NCBI GenBank assembly: GCA_964512655.1
Contig: CAZEJT010000004.1
Span: 1 to 64,000, forward strand
Reading direction: 5' to 3'
Length of the DNA: 64,000 nucleotides
Origin: VBOC01 sp964512655
Lineage (GTDB): Bacteria > Bacteroidota > Ignavibacteria > UBA10030 > SZUA-254
Shown here: positions 35,186 to 43,269 of the stretch, piece after piece
How the letters are laid out: the number at the start of each line of letters is the position of its first letter
Position numbering within the stretch: the first letter of the stretch is position 1
Program-made: the position numbers and the translations under genes
The notes under the pieces: model-generated
What the model was told of the DNA's origin: nothing
Database searches by the model: none
The model's input: only the letters and a program-made list of their open reading frames with translations

Positions 35186-37045
35186 TCACCCCCTCACCAT
35201 CGAGCCCTGCGTCACTCCTTCCTCCGCCCGAACGGACGCAATCGGTTCGAAATCCCGCTGAGGCATGACCCCTTTCGCATGGCGTGCAAAATGATAGATG
35301 TTACGCACGTGCGTGAGGAAAGCCTTGTCGAACGGAGCCACCACCGACGGCGAACCCTGATTCGTGCCGTACCACCAGAACCAATCGGATCCCTCTGCAG
35401 CATACAACTCCTCCCAGGCCCGCCACGCGAACCATTGCTCCGACCCTTCCTCCGGAGCCGGCTCGCCCGCAAGGGGGCGTGGCACTCCGGATTGTTCGAG
35501 ATCGTTGCGGGCAGTGCCGAGGTACTCCCAGGCCCGGTTCTTTTCCACCCGGCCGATCCATGTATCAAAGTTTGCATTGATCCAGGAACCGGGAAACAGC
35601 CCTTCAATCGGGCGCATCGATGAGACAGGATGCGGAGGCACGCCGCGCGCGATATTCCCCGTGATGTACTCAGACATGGTCACCGTCAGGAGCCGGCGGC
35701 TCGAGGAGAGCTCGCTCAAATCACCATACAGGGAATGCAGAAATTCTTTGCCGTCGTTGTCGTACCGGTACCATTCCCAAGCATTCTCGCCGTCGAGCAC
35801 TACTGTGAGGAGACGCCCCGGCCCGCCTCCGGGCTCAAGGCGCTGGAAGACCGACGCGAGGAAGTCTTTGGCCGCATCGGATCCCCGGTAATGCTGATAT
35901 GTAAAGCCGATCTTATCGGAGAGCTCAGTATCGCGAAACACAATGGCCAATGGCGGGCTCCCTTTCCGGTCTTCCCCTATCCGGTACGGATGAAATTTAG
36001 AGAGTCCCGGCGGGAGGGAACGCGCAAGGATTTTCTCATCTGCCGCAATCCATTGGATTCCGTTGCTCCCGAACACCCGGGCGATCTCGTGAGAGACCCC
36101 CCCCTCGGCAGGCCACATCCCGAGAGGCTTTCGGCCGAATATCCCCTTGAAATAGGCGACCGCCTTTGCCACCTGTGCCTGGGCATCCTCCGGATGACGA
36201 AAACTTGGCGGCAGGGGATCAGCTGGCTGGCAGATGCGCGCGGCATCCGAATTGAAAATCAGGGGAAGGATCGGATGATAGTATGGCGTCGTCGCGATCT
36301 GGATCTGTCCTTCTTGCGATGCCGGATCGTACATCAGCTTCCTGTGAACCGGGATAATGTTGGCGAGGATCTTGTACGTCTCGGCGAGAATGCGGGAGCA
36401 ATCCTCCTCGACAAGCGGCCTTCTGAGGACGTAGGCGCCGTCGGGCCGCATCTGGATAAGATCGGTCATGTCGACCGCGGAGCCGTCCGTGAGAGAGACC
36501 TTTCCTCCCAGAAAATCTGGATCAAAATATGCGAGAAAGAACCACGCCTTTATCCCGCGCAGCTCCTCTTCGGAAAGCGGTTGTCCCGAAACGGCCTTCT
36601 CTTTCAACGCTTTGTATTCGGGGAACCGGGCGAGCATGACTTCAGTGATGTAGAGGGCGTTCCAGGGATTGGTGATCAGGAACGCGAAGTCGCTCCGGTC
36701 GAATGAAGCCGGGGCCTTCAGGAGGAGGTCGACCCACGGATCGGTTTTCCCTTTCCACTGCGCGAGAAATGCGTCTTTGTGGAACCGGCTTTTCTTCACG
36801 TCGACGAAGGGGCCGAGCCGGTCTACATAATACGTCCGGAGCTGCTGCAGGAGCGAGGAAGTGAGATTGAACGTGCAGTGCACATCCGGATAGCCCTCAA
36901 GGATCGAGGCCATGTCGTAGTAATCCTTCGTGCCATGCGTCCGCACCCAGGGGCCCTGCAGTTGGTCGAGATCAGGATCGAGGTAGAGCGGTTGGTGCTG
37001 GTGCCAGACGAGGTTGAGATAGAGAGCGCCGTCAGAATCTGCCAT
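35186..37045 (-). CDS. GH57 alpha-glucan hydrolase or transferase
   Basis: A 619-residue GH57 protein from the ATG at 37045 (a start at 37105 would add 20 residues that overlap the opposite gene). Five family motifs are seen: VWHQHQPLY near residue 13; FNLTSSLLQQ; GMWPAEGGVS with the nucleophile Glu; VVLDGENAWEWY with the acid Asp; and DWFWWYGTNQGS. GH57 enzymes act on alpha-1,4/1,6-glucans with retention, as amylases, amylopullulanases, 4-alpha-glucanotransferases or branching enzymes. Without a linked glgB, a branching or debranching role is possible but not shown. No signal peptide. It heads the operon running to glgA. Confidence 0.9.
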   Translation of the reverse strand: MADSDGALYLNLVWHQHQPLYLDPDLDQLQGPWVRTHGTKDYYDMASILEGYPDVHCTFNLTSSLLQQLRTYYVDRLGPFVDVKKSRFHKDAFLAQWKGKTDPWVDLLLKAPASFDRSDFAFLITNPWNALYITEVMLARFPEYKALKEKAVSGQPLSEEELRGIKAWFFLAYFDPDFLGGKVSLTDGSAVDMTDLIQMRPDGAYVLRRPLVEEDCSRILAETYKILANIIPVHRKLMYDPASQEGQIQIATTPYYHPILPLIFNSDAARICQPADPLPPSFRHPEDAQAQVAKAVAYFKGIFGRKPLGMWPAEGGVSHEIARVFGSNGIQWIAADEKILARSLPPGLSKFHPYRIGEDRKGSPPLAIVFRDTELSDKIGFTYQHYRGSDAAKDFLASVFQRLEPGGGPGRLLTVVLDGENAWEWYRYDNDGKEFLHSLYGDLSELSSSRRLLTVTMSEYITGNIARGVPPHPVSSMRPIEGLFPGSWINANFDTWIGRVEKNRAWEYLGTARNDLEQSGVPRPLAGEPAPEEGSEQWFAWRAWEELYAAEGSDWFWWYGTNQGSPSVVAPFDKAFLTHVRNIYHFARHAKGVMPQRDFEPIASVRAEEGVTQGSMVRG

Positions 37046-37080
37046 GAATCCGCTGCATGGGGAAGGATTGCTTTCAATAT

Positions 37081-38637
37081 ATGCCCATTTTTCGTACAAT
37101 TGCAACAGTCATGAAGACCATCAAGGCGCCTCACGTCATCGCTCTTGTGCTCTTCGCAGTCCAGATTGCGTTCCACGGCAATTACGGCTACTTCCGTGAT
37201 GAACTCTACTACATCGCGTGCAGCCACCATCTCGCATTCGGGTACGTAGACCAGCCGCCGCTGTCGATCGCAATCCTGTGGATCAACCGGATGCTTCTCG
37301 GCGATTCGCTCCAGGCGCTCCGCCTTCTCTCCTCGGTCGCCTGTGCGGGAGCTGTTCTGCTGGCTGGATCGATGGCCCGGCGGCTCGGCGGAGGAACGTT
37401 CGCGCAGGGTCTTGCGGCGCTGGCGGTCGCCACGGCGCCCGGCCTCATCGGTCAGGGCGAGCTCTTTTCGATGAACTCCTTCGACCTCTTTTTCTGGGCA
37501 GCAGCCTGTGCACTCGTGGTTCGGTTCCTCACGGACGACGAGCCGAAACTCTGGATTGCGTTCGGAGTCGTTGCGGGTTGCGGTCTCCTCAACAAATACT
37601 CCATTGGATTTCTCTGCATCGGGCTTGCCGCGGGTCTTCTGCTTACGCCCCGGCGGCGCCAACTCACACGCCCATGGTTCTGGCTTGGTGCGCTCGTGGC
37701 GGCGTTGATGTTCCTCCCTCACGTCATCTGGGAGTGGGCTCACGGCTTTCCCTCCGTTGAATTCATGCGCAATGCGAGCACGCTTAAAAACGTGAACCTC
37801 GGGGTGCCCGATTTTCTGATGGGACAGCTCAGGGACATGAACTTGCCGAGCGCCCCGCTCTGGTTGTCGGGCATCTGGTTCTTCGCCTCTGCGAGGGATG
37901 GGGCTCTTCGCCCTCTTGCCTGGATGTATCCCGTCGTCTTCTTCATCATGATAGCGAGCAATGCGAAGATATATTACCTTGCTCCGATCTATCCTCTCTA
38001 TTTCGCGGGAGGCGCGGTGTTTGCCGAGCATTGGATAACCGAGCACGGATGGAGCTGGATGAAACGCCTCTATCCGGCGCTTCTGATCCTGACGGCTCTC
38101 GTGGCTCTTCCTTTTGCGCTGCCTGTCCTCCCCGTGGATCGGTTCATCGCCTATGAACAGCTTCTCGGGCTTATGCCCAGGGCGCAGGAACGAAGCGCGG
38201 TGGCGGAACTGCCGCAATACTATGCCGACCAGTTCGGGTGGGAGAAGATGGTTTCAGATGTGGCGGGAGTCTATGCGAAGCTGACTCCGAAGGAGCAGGC
38301 TCAGTGCGTGATCTATGTGCGGAATTACGGCGAGGCCGCTGCGATCGAGTTCTTCGGAAAGAAATACGGCCTCCCGGGCGCGCTCTGCGCGCACAACAAC
38401 TACTGGCTATGGGGTCCGGGCGGGCGAACGGGGGATGTTGCGATTATCTTTGGCGGCGGGAGCGGCTATCAGGAGAATCTGGCCGATTTACGGAAATTCT
38501 ACAGTCACGTCGAACTCGCGTGGACCACGGGCTCGAAGTATGCGATGCCGTTCGAAAACGGCCGGATGATTTTTATCTGCAGGGGAATGAACACGACATT
38601 TCAGAAGATCTGGCCGGGAGAACGGTTTTACATGTGA
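37081..38637 (+). CDS. ArnT/PMT-like integral membrane glycosyltransferase
   Basis: A 518-residue GT-C membrane protein with about ten to twelve hydrophobic segments. The first periplasmic loop has GYFRDELYYIACSHHLAFGYVDQPP, here seen as the FRDE acidic pair and YVDQPP, which are typical of the ArnT/GT83-like family using polyprenyl-phosphate sugars. A soluble domain of about 170 residues ends the protein. It would transfer a sugar to lipid or glycan outside the inner membrane. The start is uncertain: the ATG at 37081 has GGAAGGA 13 bases upstream, and an ATG at 37111 is the alternative. It is divergent from GH57 and convergent with hisF. Confidence 0.8.
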   Translation: MPIFRTIATVMKTIKAPHVIALVLFAVQIAFHGNYGYFRDELYYIACSHHLAFGYVDQPPLSIAILWINRMLLGDSLQALRLLSSVACAGAVLLAGSMARRLGGGTFAQGLAALAVATAPGLIGQGELFSMNSFDLFFWAAACALVVRFLTDDEPKLWIAFGVVAGCGLLNKYSIGFLCIGLAAGLLLTPRRRQLTRPWFWLGALVAALMFLPHVIWEWAHGFPSVEFMRNASTLKNVNLGVPDFLMGQLRDMNLPSAPLWLSGIWFFASARDGALRPLAWMYPVVFFIMIASNAKIYYLAPIYPLYFAGGAVFAEHWITEHGWSWMKRLYPALLILTALVALPFALPVLPVDRFIAYEQLLGLMPRAQERSAVAELPQYYADQFGWEKMVSDVAGVYAKLTPKEQAQCVIYVRNYGEAAAIEFFGKKYGLPGALCAHNNYWLWGPGGRTGDVAIIFGGGSGYQENLADLRKFYSHVELAWTTGSKYAMPFENGRMIFICRGMNTTFQKIWPGERFYM

Positions 38638-38650
38638 AGAAATATCACGG

Positions 38651-39643
38651 TCAGAGTCTCACCGGAATCCCCCTCGACCGCAGATAGAGCTTCAGGTCGG
38701 GGATGGTCAACTCCCTTGAATGGAAGACGCCCGCGGCGAGGACCGCGTCGGCTTCCCCGGCCATGAGCGCTTCGGCAATGTGTTCCTTGTTTCCGGCTCC
38801 CCCCGATGCGATGACCGGCACATTGACACGCAGGGCCAGCTCACGAAGAAGTTCGAGATCGTAACCCTGTTTCGTTCCGGCCTGATCGATCGAGGTCACG
38901 AGCAGTTCGCCGGCGCCGCAGTCGGCGACCGTCTTCGCCCACTCGATCCCGTCAAACTCCGAGTGTTCCGTCCCGCTCGTCACATGAATGACCCACCCCT
39001 GATCGTGAGACCCGGGACCCCGGCGCTTCTTCTCAGCCGCGCCGCCCGCAGCATGGTCTGCGCTCAGGGGAAGGCCAGAGCCGTCGCTCGCGGCGGGCAC
39101 GGTGGAGCCGGGTGCATGCGAACGGGACTCAAATTTTCTGGCAGACCGCCGCCCGCTTGAGCGCGCTCCCGTGGACGCCCCGAGGTTTCGAGTCGCGGCG
39201 GAACCCGGACGCTTGCTCTCCGTCCGGCCGAGCAGACCCGGTGTGCGAATGACATCGATGGAGGCCACCAGAGTTTGAGTTCCAAAATTGGCCGCGGCCC
39301 TGGCGAGAAGGAGAGGATCTTCGACGAGGATGGTGGTCAGGCTCACCTTATTTGCTCCGGCGCCGATCAGGCGGCCGATGTCGTCAAGAGTGCGGATCCC
39401 TCCCCCCGCGGTCAGCGGAATCGTCAGGTGTTTCGCCACGCGCTGCACGATATCCAAAAACGGCCTGTGGTCCTTGCCTTCCACCGAGATATCGAGCAGG
39501 ACCAGTTCGTCGGCGCCCTCCCCGAAATACCTTAGGGAGAGCTCGACCGGGTCGCCGACGTCCACAAGCCGCCCCATCTCCCTCCCGTGGACGACCCTTC
39601 CGCTGAAAATATCGAGACAGGGTATGATCCGCCGGATCAGCAT
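38651..39643 (-). CDS. hisF: HisF-like cyclase subunit with a large insertion
   Basis: A 330-residue (beta/alpha)8 protein. HisF features are in place: CLDI with catalytic Asp11, TAGGGIR, GANKVSL, ASID with catalytic Asp130, TSIDQAGTKQGYD and ASGGAGN. With HisH it would make imidazole glycerol phosphate and AICAR in histidine synthesis. Ordinary HisF is about 253 residues. Here about 77 extra residues (roughly 133-215), rich in Arg, Ser, Gly and Ala, sit directly after Asp130 at the active-site face. No other his gene is near, so it could instead be a HisF2/WbuZ-like amidation partner. GGAAGGA precedes the ATG. Confidence 0.85.
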   Translation of the reverse strand: MLIRRIIPCLDIFSGRVVHGREMGRLVDVGDPVELSLRYFGEGADELVLLDISVEGKDHRPFLDIVQRVAKHLTIPLTAGGGIRTLDDIGRLIGAGANKVSLTTILVEDPLLLARAAANFGTQTLVASIDVIRTPGLLGRTESKRPGSAATRNLGASTGARSSGRRSARKFESRSHAPGSTVPAASDGSGLPLSADHAAGGAAEKKRRGPGSHDQGWVIHVTSGTEHSEFDGIEWAKTVADCGAGELLVTSIDQAGTKQGYDLELLRELALRVNVPVIASGGAGNKEHIAEALMAGEADAVLAAGVFHSRELTIPDLKLYLRSRGIPVRL

Positions 39644-39656
39644 CGAGGTTCCTTCC

Positions 39657-40403
39657 TCATTCCCCTATCCGAACAATCTGCACGGTGATGTTATCCATGC
39701 CTCCTCTCGCGTTGGCCACACGGACCAGCTGCTCGCAGGCGGCCGGCGGGGCTTTGGATGTCACCACCTCCCGGATCTCATCGTCGGTGACGTAGCCGTA
39801 AAGGCCGTCCGTGCACAGCAGGAAGAAATCGTTCTCCCTGACCTCGATTCCCGGGAGAACGTCCACCTCAAGCTCAGGATGCACGCCGAGAGCCCGGTAG
39901 AGGTGTGACCGCTGGGGATGGACCTTCGCTTCCTCTTCGGTCAGGATTCCCTGCCGCACCATCTGTGCGACAACGGAATGATCGCCCGTCAGCCGGTCGC
40001 TTTTCAGTTCCGTGATGCGATACGCCCTGCTATCTCCCACGTGGGCGACAGTCGCTCGGCTCCCGGTGATGGCGAGGGCGACGCACGTCGTTCCCATCCC
40101 CTGAAACTCCCTGCTCTTTTTGCTTCGCGAATAGATCTCCTCGTTGGCTCCTAGAAACGCGCGCTTCAGGCGCTCGGTCGTATCCGCCTCGTCACCCGAA
40201 TAAAAGGCCGATGCGAGCGCCTTGACCGCCATCTCGCTGGCTGTCCGTCCGGCGTTGTGACCGCCCATGCCGTCGGCCACCACAAAGAGCTGGCCGTTCG
40301 GAGAGGAGAGATCGAGCGAATCCTCCGGAAATTTTCCGGCGAAATCCTCGTTCTCTTCGCGGGCCATCCCTATGTCGGACAATTGGGCGAAGGTGATTGT
40401 CAT
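39657..40403 (-). CDS. PP2C-type Ser/Thr phosphatase (Stp1-like)
   Basis: A 248-residue PPM phosphatase. Metal-site motifs: REENEDF (residues 15-21), VVADGMGGHNAG with Asp44, AHVGDSRAYR, LLCTDGLYGYV and GGMDNITV at the end. It should remove phosphate from Ser/Thr proteins, opposing Hanks-type kinases. No kinase gene is linked; only a kinase fragment is present, at 122-304. I chose the ATG at 40403. A GTG at 40433 that overlaps the upstream stop (GTGA) would add ten residues. The reading further upstream overlaps the methyltransferase gene and is rejected. HisF follows after 13 bp. Confidence 0.88.
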   Translation of the reverse strand: MTITFAQLSDIGMAREENEDFAGKFPEDSLDLSSPNGQLFVVADGMGGHNAGRTASEMAVKALASAFYSGDEADTTERLKRAFLGANEEIYSRSKKSREFQGMGTTCVALAITGSRATVAHVGDSRAYRITELKSDRLTGDHSVVAQMVRQGILTEEEAKVHPQRSHLYRALGVHPELEVDVLPGIEVRENDFFLLCTDGLYGYVTDDEIREVVTSKAPPAACEQLVRVANARGGMDNITVQIVRIGE

Positions 40404-40429
40404 CGGTATCCGGTCGTGCAGGTTGACGC

Positions 40430-41308
40430 TCACTGGCTCTTCTGCCGCGGTCCGGCGCCGGTCGTCCGCGCGGCCCCGGCGCGCTTTTTTGCCTCGACCG
40501 TTACGCGGGCGCTGATCGATGGAATGAGCCATGCCGAATAGCCGTCGTCTCGTAACGTGCACTGAATCATGTCGTTGAACCGGTCGCGAACGTCCTCCAA
40601 CGGATAGCCCGAATTGAGGCTGATCCATCCCTCGAAGCCGTCTCTCCAGTGAATGAAGATCTGCGCGAGGAGCCGCCGATCCACTCTTAGCGTGTCGATG
40701 CAGAGGTAGTTCGCTTCAAGATCCGAACAGCCCAGCGAGGCGAGCTCGGCCGGCATTGTCCGGCCGTGGCGAAGGTTCGATCCGGTCCGGCCTGCCGCCT
40801 TCCCGCCGTAATCCCGGAAGAACTCATCCGCGTCGCGCCGCGTGGGGTGAAAGAAGAGCATTCCGTAGTCCTCGGCGAGGAAGTAGAGCCACCCCCCGGG
40901 CTTCACCACCCTGATCATTTCCCTGACAACGGCATGAGGGTCGGGCACGGCCTGGAGCATGTGCCTGCATATCGCGACGTCGAAGCGGTCGTCGGGGAAT
41001 TGCATCGACGCCGCGTCGCCCTGCTGAAACGAAAGCCCCGGATATTCCACGGCGGGAAACCGGCTCACCGCGCGGCGGAGATTCACCTCGGCGAGGTCTA
41101 CCCCCGTAACGGTGCGCGGAAAGTATTCTTTGAGGACCCGGGAAGAGATCTCCCCTGTTCCGCATCCCACATCGAGGACGTCGAGGCCCCTCGTCGTAAA
41201 GATTCTCCGCAGATAAGGTTTTTCCTGCGGCCAGATGGCAAGCGCCTGGGTCTCGAGGGTGTGCTCCATCGCCTCGTTTTCCATCGGTTCGCGTTGTCCG
41301 TAAGTCAT
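40430..41308 (-). CDS. class I SAM-dependent methyltransferase
   Basis: About 292 residues from the ATG at 41308 (CAGG 11 bases upstream; an ATG at 41317 adds three residues). Motif I is LDVLDVGCGTGEISS, the acidic motif is VTGVDLAEVNL, and QQGDAASMQFPDDRFDVAICRHMLQAVPDP and VVKPGGWLYFLAEDYG follow the UbiE/Methyltransf_11 pattern (given here as pieces). A basic, Ala-rich tail ends the protein. The substrate is unknown. It overlaps or nearly abuts the PP2C gene, and a divergent DUF72 gene lies upstream, so it heads the leftward set methyltransferase, PP2C, hisF. Confidence 0.75.
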   Translation of the reverse strand: MTYGQREPMENEAMEHTLETQALAIWPQEKPYLRRIFTTRGLDVLDVGCGTGEISSRVLKEYFPRTVTGVDLAEVNLRRAVSRFPAVEYPGLSFQQGDAASMQFPDDRFDVAICRHMLQAVPDPHAVVREMIRVVKPGGWLYFLAEDYGMLFFHPTRRDADEFFRDYGGKAAGRTGSNLRHGRTMPAELASLGCSDLEANYLCIDTLRVDRRLLAQIFIHWRDGFEGWISLNSGYPLEDVRDRFNDMIQCTLRDDGYSAWLIPSISARVTVEAKKRAGAARTTGAGPRQKSQ

Positions 41309-41431
41309 TGCCGGCATGCCTGGTAATGCGGGGAGTTGTAAGGATTTTAATGTAAAAAAGTTTCCGGTCTTTGCCAATCACCGCCCTGCCATCACCGTAC
41401 GTTAGGGACGACAAATTTGTCTATTTTTCTC

Positions 41432-41460
41432 TTGACATGAACACAAAAATGTCGTATCTT
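41432..41460 (+). promoter_or_regulatory. candidate promoter for the DUF72 gene
   Basis: TTGACA (41432) and TATCTT (41455) with a 17-base spacer. Transcription would begin only about 10 bases before the start codon at 41476, giving a very short leader. No Shine-Dalgarno site is evident, in keeping with near-leaderless translation. Confidence 0.5.
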
Positions 41461-41475
41461 CCCTAAAAAGATGCC

Positions 41476-42531
41476 ATGAGACTTCCCGGGGATCGGCGCT
41501 CAGTTCATATCGGCATGGGGGGATGGGACCTCCACCCGTTTACCACCTATTTTTACCCCCGCAGACCGAGGAATGATTTCAGGAAACTGGAATTTTATAG
41601 CCAATTCTTCGACTGTGTCGAGATCAATTCGACATTTTACAATACATCACTCTCGCCGGTAACTGCGAAGCGGTGGTTGAGTGATGTCTCTTCGAACAAA
41701 AACTTCCTCTTCACCGTAAAATTATACAGGGGATTTACTCATACGTACGATGCGGCAAAATCCGACGTCGCTGCAATCCTCTCGCTCCTCGAACCCCTGG
41801 TAGAGAACGGCAAATTCGGCGGACTCCTGATCCAGTTTCCCTATCTGTTCACAAACCGGCAGGAAAACCGGTTGTACCTTCTTCAACTGAGCAGGATATT
41901 CTCATCGTTCCGCCTCTTCCTCGAAGTCAGGCACCGATCATGGTACAGCCCGCTGATGTACAATTTCTTCCAGGAAAACCGCCTTCATCTCGTGAACGTC
42001 GACCTTCCTCAGATCAAACAGCATGTGCCGCTGACGGCTGTATCCTGGTGTGGGGCCGGATATTTCAGGATGATGGGGAGGAACGATGCGTCGTGGAAAC
42101 AACCGTGGCGGCTCGAGAGCGACGGAAAGCATGTCGTGAGCGACCGGTACCGGTACTTATACGACGCCCGCGAGCTCGACAGGCTCCGTTCCCTGATCGA
42201 ACAGGTCAAGGCAATCGCCGATCAGACATTCGTGATCTTCCATAACGATCCCGAAGCACACTCACTCGTAAACGGATTCCAGCTGAAACATCTCCTGAAA
42301 CGAAAACAGCGAGTCCTCGTTCCCGGCAATTTCCTTCAATCATTTCCCGTGCTGAAACCGATCAGCGCGGCGGTCAACACATTCCACCCGCTCTTCGATC
42401 ATCCTGAGAATGTCTCACCGCGCCTTTTCGAAGATGACGATCAGAATTTCTACAACGATCAAAAGGATAATGACCCACTCGAGGATCACCGAGCGCTGCC
42501 CTTCCAGCCTGGCGATAATAAACGTGCTTGA
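41476..42531 (+). CDS. DUF72 family protein
   Basis: A 351-residue DUF72 (YecE-like) TIM-barrel-fold protein: IGMGGWDLHPF at the N-terminus, CVEINSTFYNT, FLFTVKLYRGFTH, FGGLLIQFP, LEVRHRSW and FVIFHNDPEAHSLVNG. Biochemical function is not established for the family. Its last 39 codons (42415-42531) overlap the end of the opposite-strand RMD1-like gene. This tail is Asp/Asn-rich, lies beyond the usual family end and may be a read-through extension rather than a conserved part. The gene is preceded by a good promoter and seems monocistronic. Confidence 0.85.
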   Translation: MRLPGDRRSVHIGMGGWDLHPFTTYFYPRRPRNDFRKLEFYSQFFDCVEINSTFYNTSLSPVTAKRWLSDVSSNKNFLFTVKLYRGFTHTYDAAKSDVAAILSLLEPLVENGKFGGLLIQFPYLFTNRQENRLYLLQLSRIFSSFRLFLEVRHRSWYSPLMYNFFQENRLHLVNVDLPQIKQHVPLTAVSWCGAGYFRMMGRNDASWKQPWRLESDGKHVVSDRYRYLYDARELDRLRSLIEQVKAIADQTFVIFHNDPEAHSLVNGFQLKHLLKRKQRVLVPGNFLQSFPVLKPISAAVNTFHPLFDHPENVSPRLFEDDDQNFYNDQKDNDPLEDHRALPFQPGDNKRA

Positions 42532-43227
42532 GCGGGAAATCAACGACACCTTTTGCTCGATGATCCTGATCCGGTCCTCCAGGTCGAACTGTCTCTTGAG
42601 CGCGCGGTAGAGCTCCTCGATTTTCCTTCCCCCGTCCCACACGATCGCAGGATCGTCGAATGCCGATAGCGTGTACGCGAGCTCATGCTCGACCGCGAGC
42701 GCAAAGCCGACCCTCTTCGTCAACTCCCGTTCCCCGTGCGGTATCGTCCCCTTCGATTGGAGCGACCAGATGGGGCCCTCCAATTGTGCAAGCGCGCCCT
42801 CCACAAGCTTTTCGTAATACTCCACCGATACTGAGCGGCTGAGGACGGCTCCCACAAGGAGGGCGATGTCGCGCGTGAGCTCCTTGACGTACAGCTCGTC
42901 CATCCCCTCGGGATCCTTCGGATTCGTTCCCACGTAGAGGGTGAAATCGTCCTCGCTGACGGTTTTGTTCGGACGCTGGGCAAACGGCATCAGACGCTCC
43001 ACGAACGACGCGCGCTCGGAATGGTCGAAATTGAAAAACACGATCGCGCCGTAGTCGAAGAGGGCTACGGTTCGCCGGGAATCGAGCTGAACGAGGAGAG
43101 GGGTGTGTTCGAGGACCTTGCCCTTCAGGTCCTCTTCCAGGATTCTGCGGGCTGCATGAAGATCGTATGCCGATGCAACGTCAAGTGCCTTGACAAAAAT
43201 CTTTTCCCGCGGAGCTTCGCCGTCCAT
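42415..43227 (-). CDS. RMD1/YagE (DUF155) family membrane-anchored protein
   Basis: A 270-residue DUF155 protein: TVALFDYGAIVFFNF near the N-terminus, central helices with LVGAVLSRSVSVEYYEKL, and a C-terminal pattern of a basic coiled segment (LKRQFDLEDRIRIIEQKVSLI) followed by one hydrophobic helix (VILEWVIILLIVVEILIVIF). This matches the RMD1 family, whose eukaryotic members are mitochondrial membrane proteins and whose bacterial role is unknown. The C-terminal helix would anchor it in the inner membrane. Its 3' end overlaps the DUF72 gene by 117 bp. The aminotransferase gene lies 42 bp upstream on the same strand. Confidence 0.85.
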   Translation of the reverse strand: MDGEAPREKIFVKALDVASAYDLHAARRILEEDLKGKVLEHTPLLVQLDSRRTVALFDYGAIVFFNFDHSERASFVERLMPFAQRPNKTVSEDDFTLYVGTNPKDPEGMDELYVKELTRDIALLVGAVLSRSVSVEYYEKLVEGALAQLEGPIWSLQSKGTIPHGERELTKRVGFALAVEHELAYTLSAFDDPAIVWDGGRKIEELYRALKRQFDLEDRIRIIEQKVSLISRSSTFIIARLEGQRSVILEWVIILLIVVEILIVIFEKAR

Positions 43228-43269
43228 GGCATTCCCTGTTCGGTCCCGGCGGCGCCGCAGACGGAGCCG

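Noticed and set aside
40404..40628. 75-codon N-terminal extension of the PP2C phosphatase
   Set aside because: Overlaps the methyltransferase gene and is Arg-rich with no domain; start placed at 40403 (or GTG at 40433).
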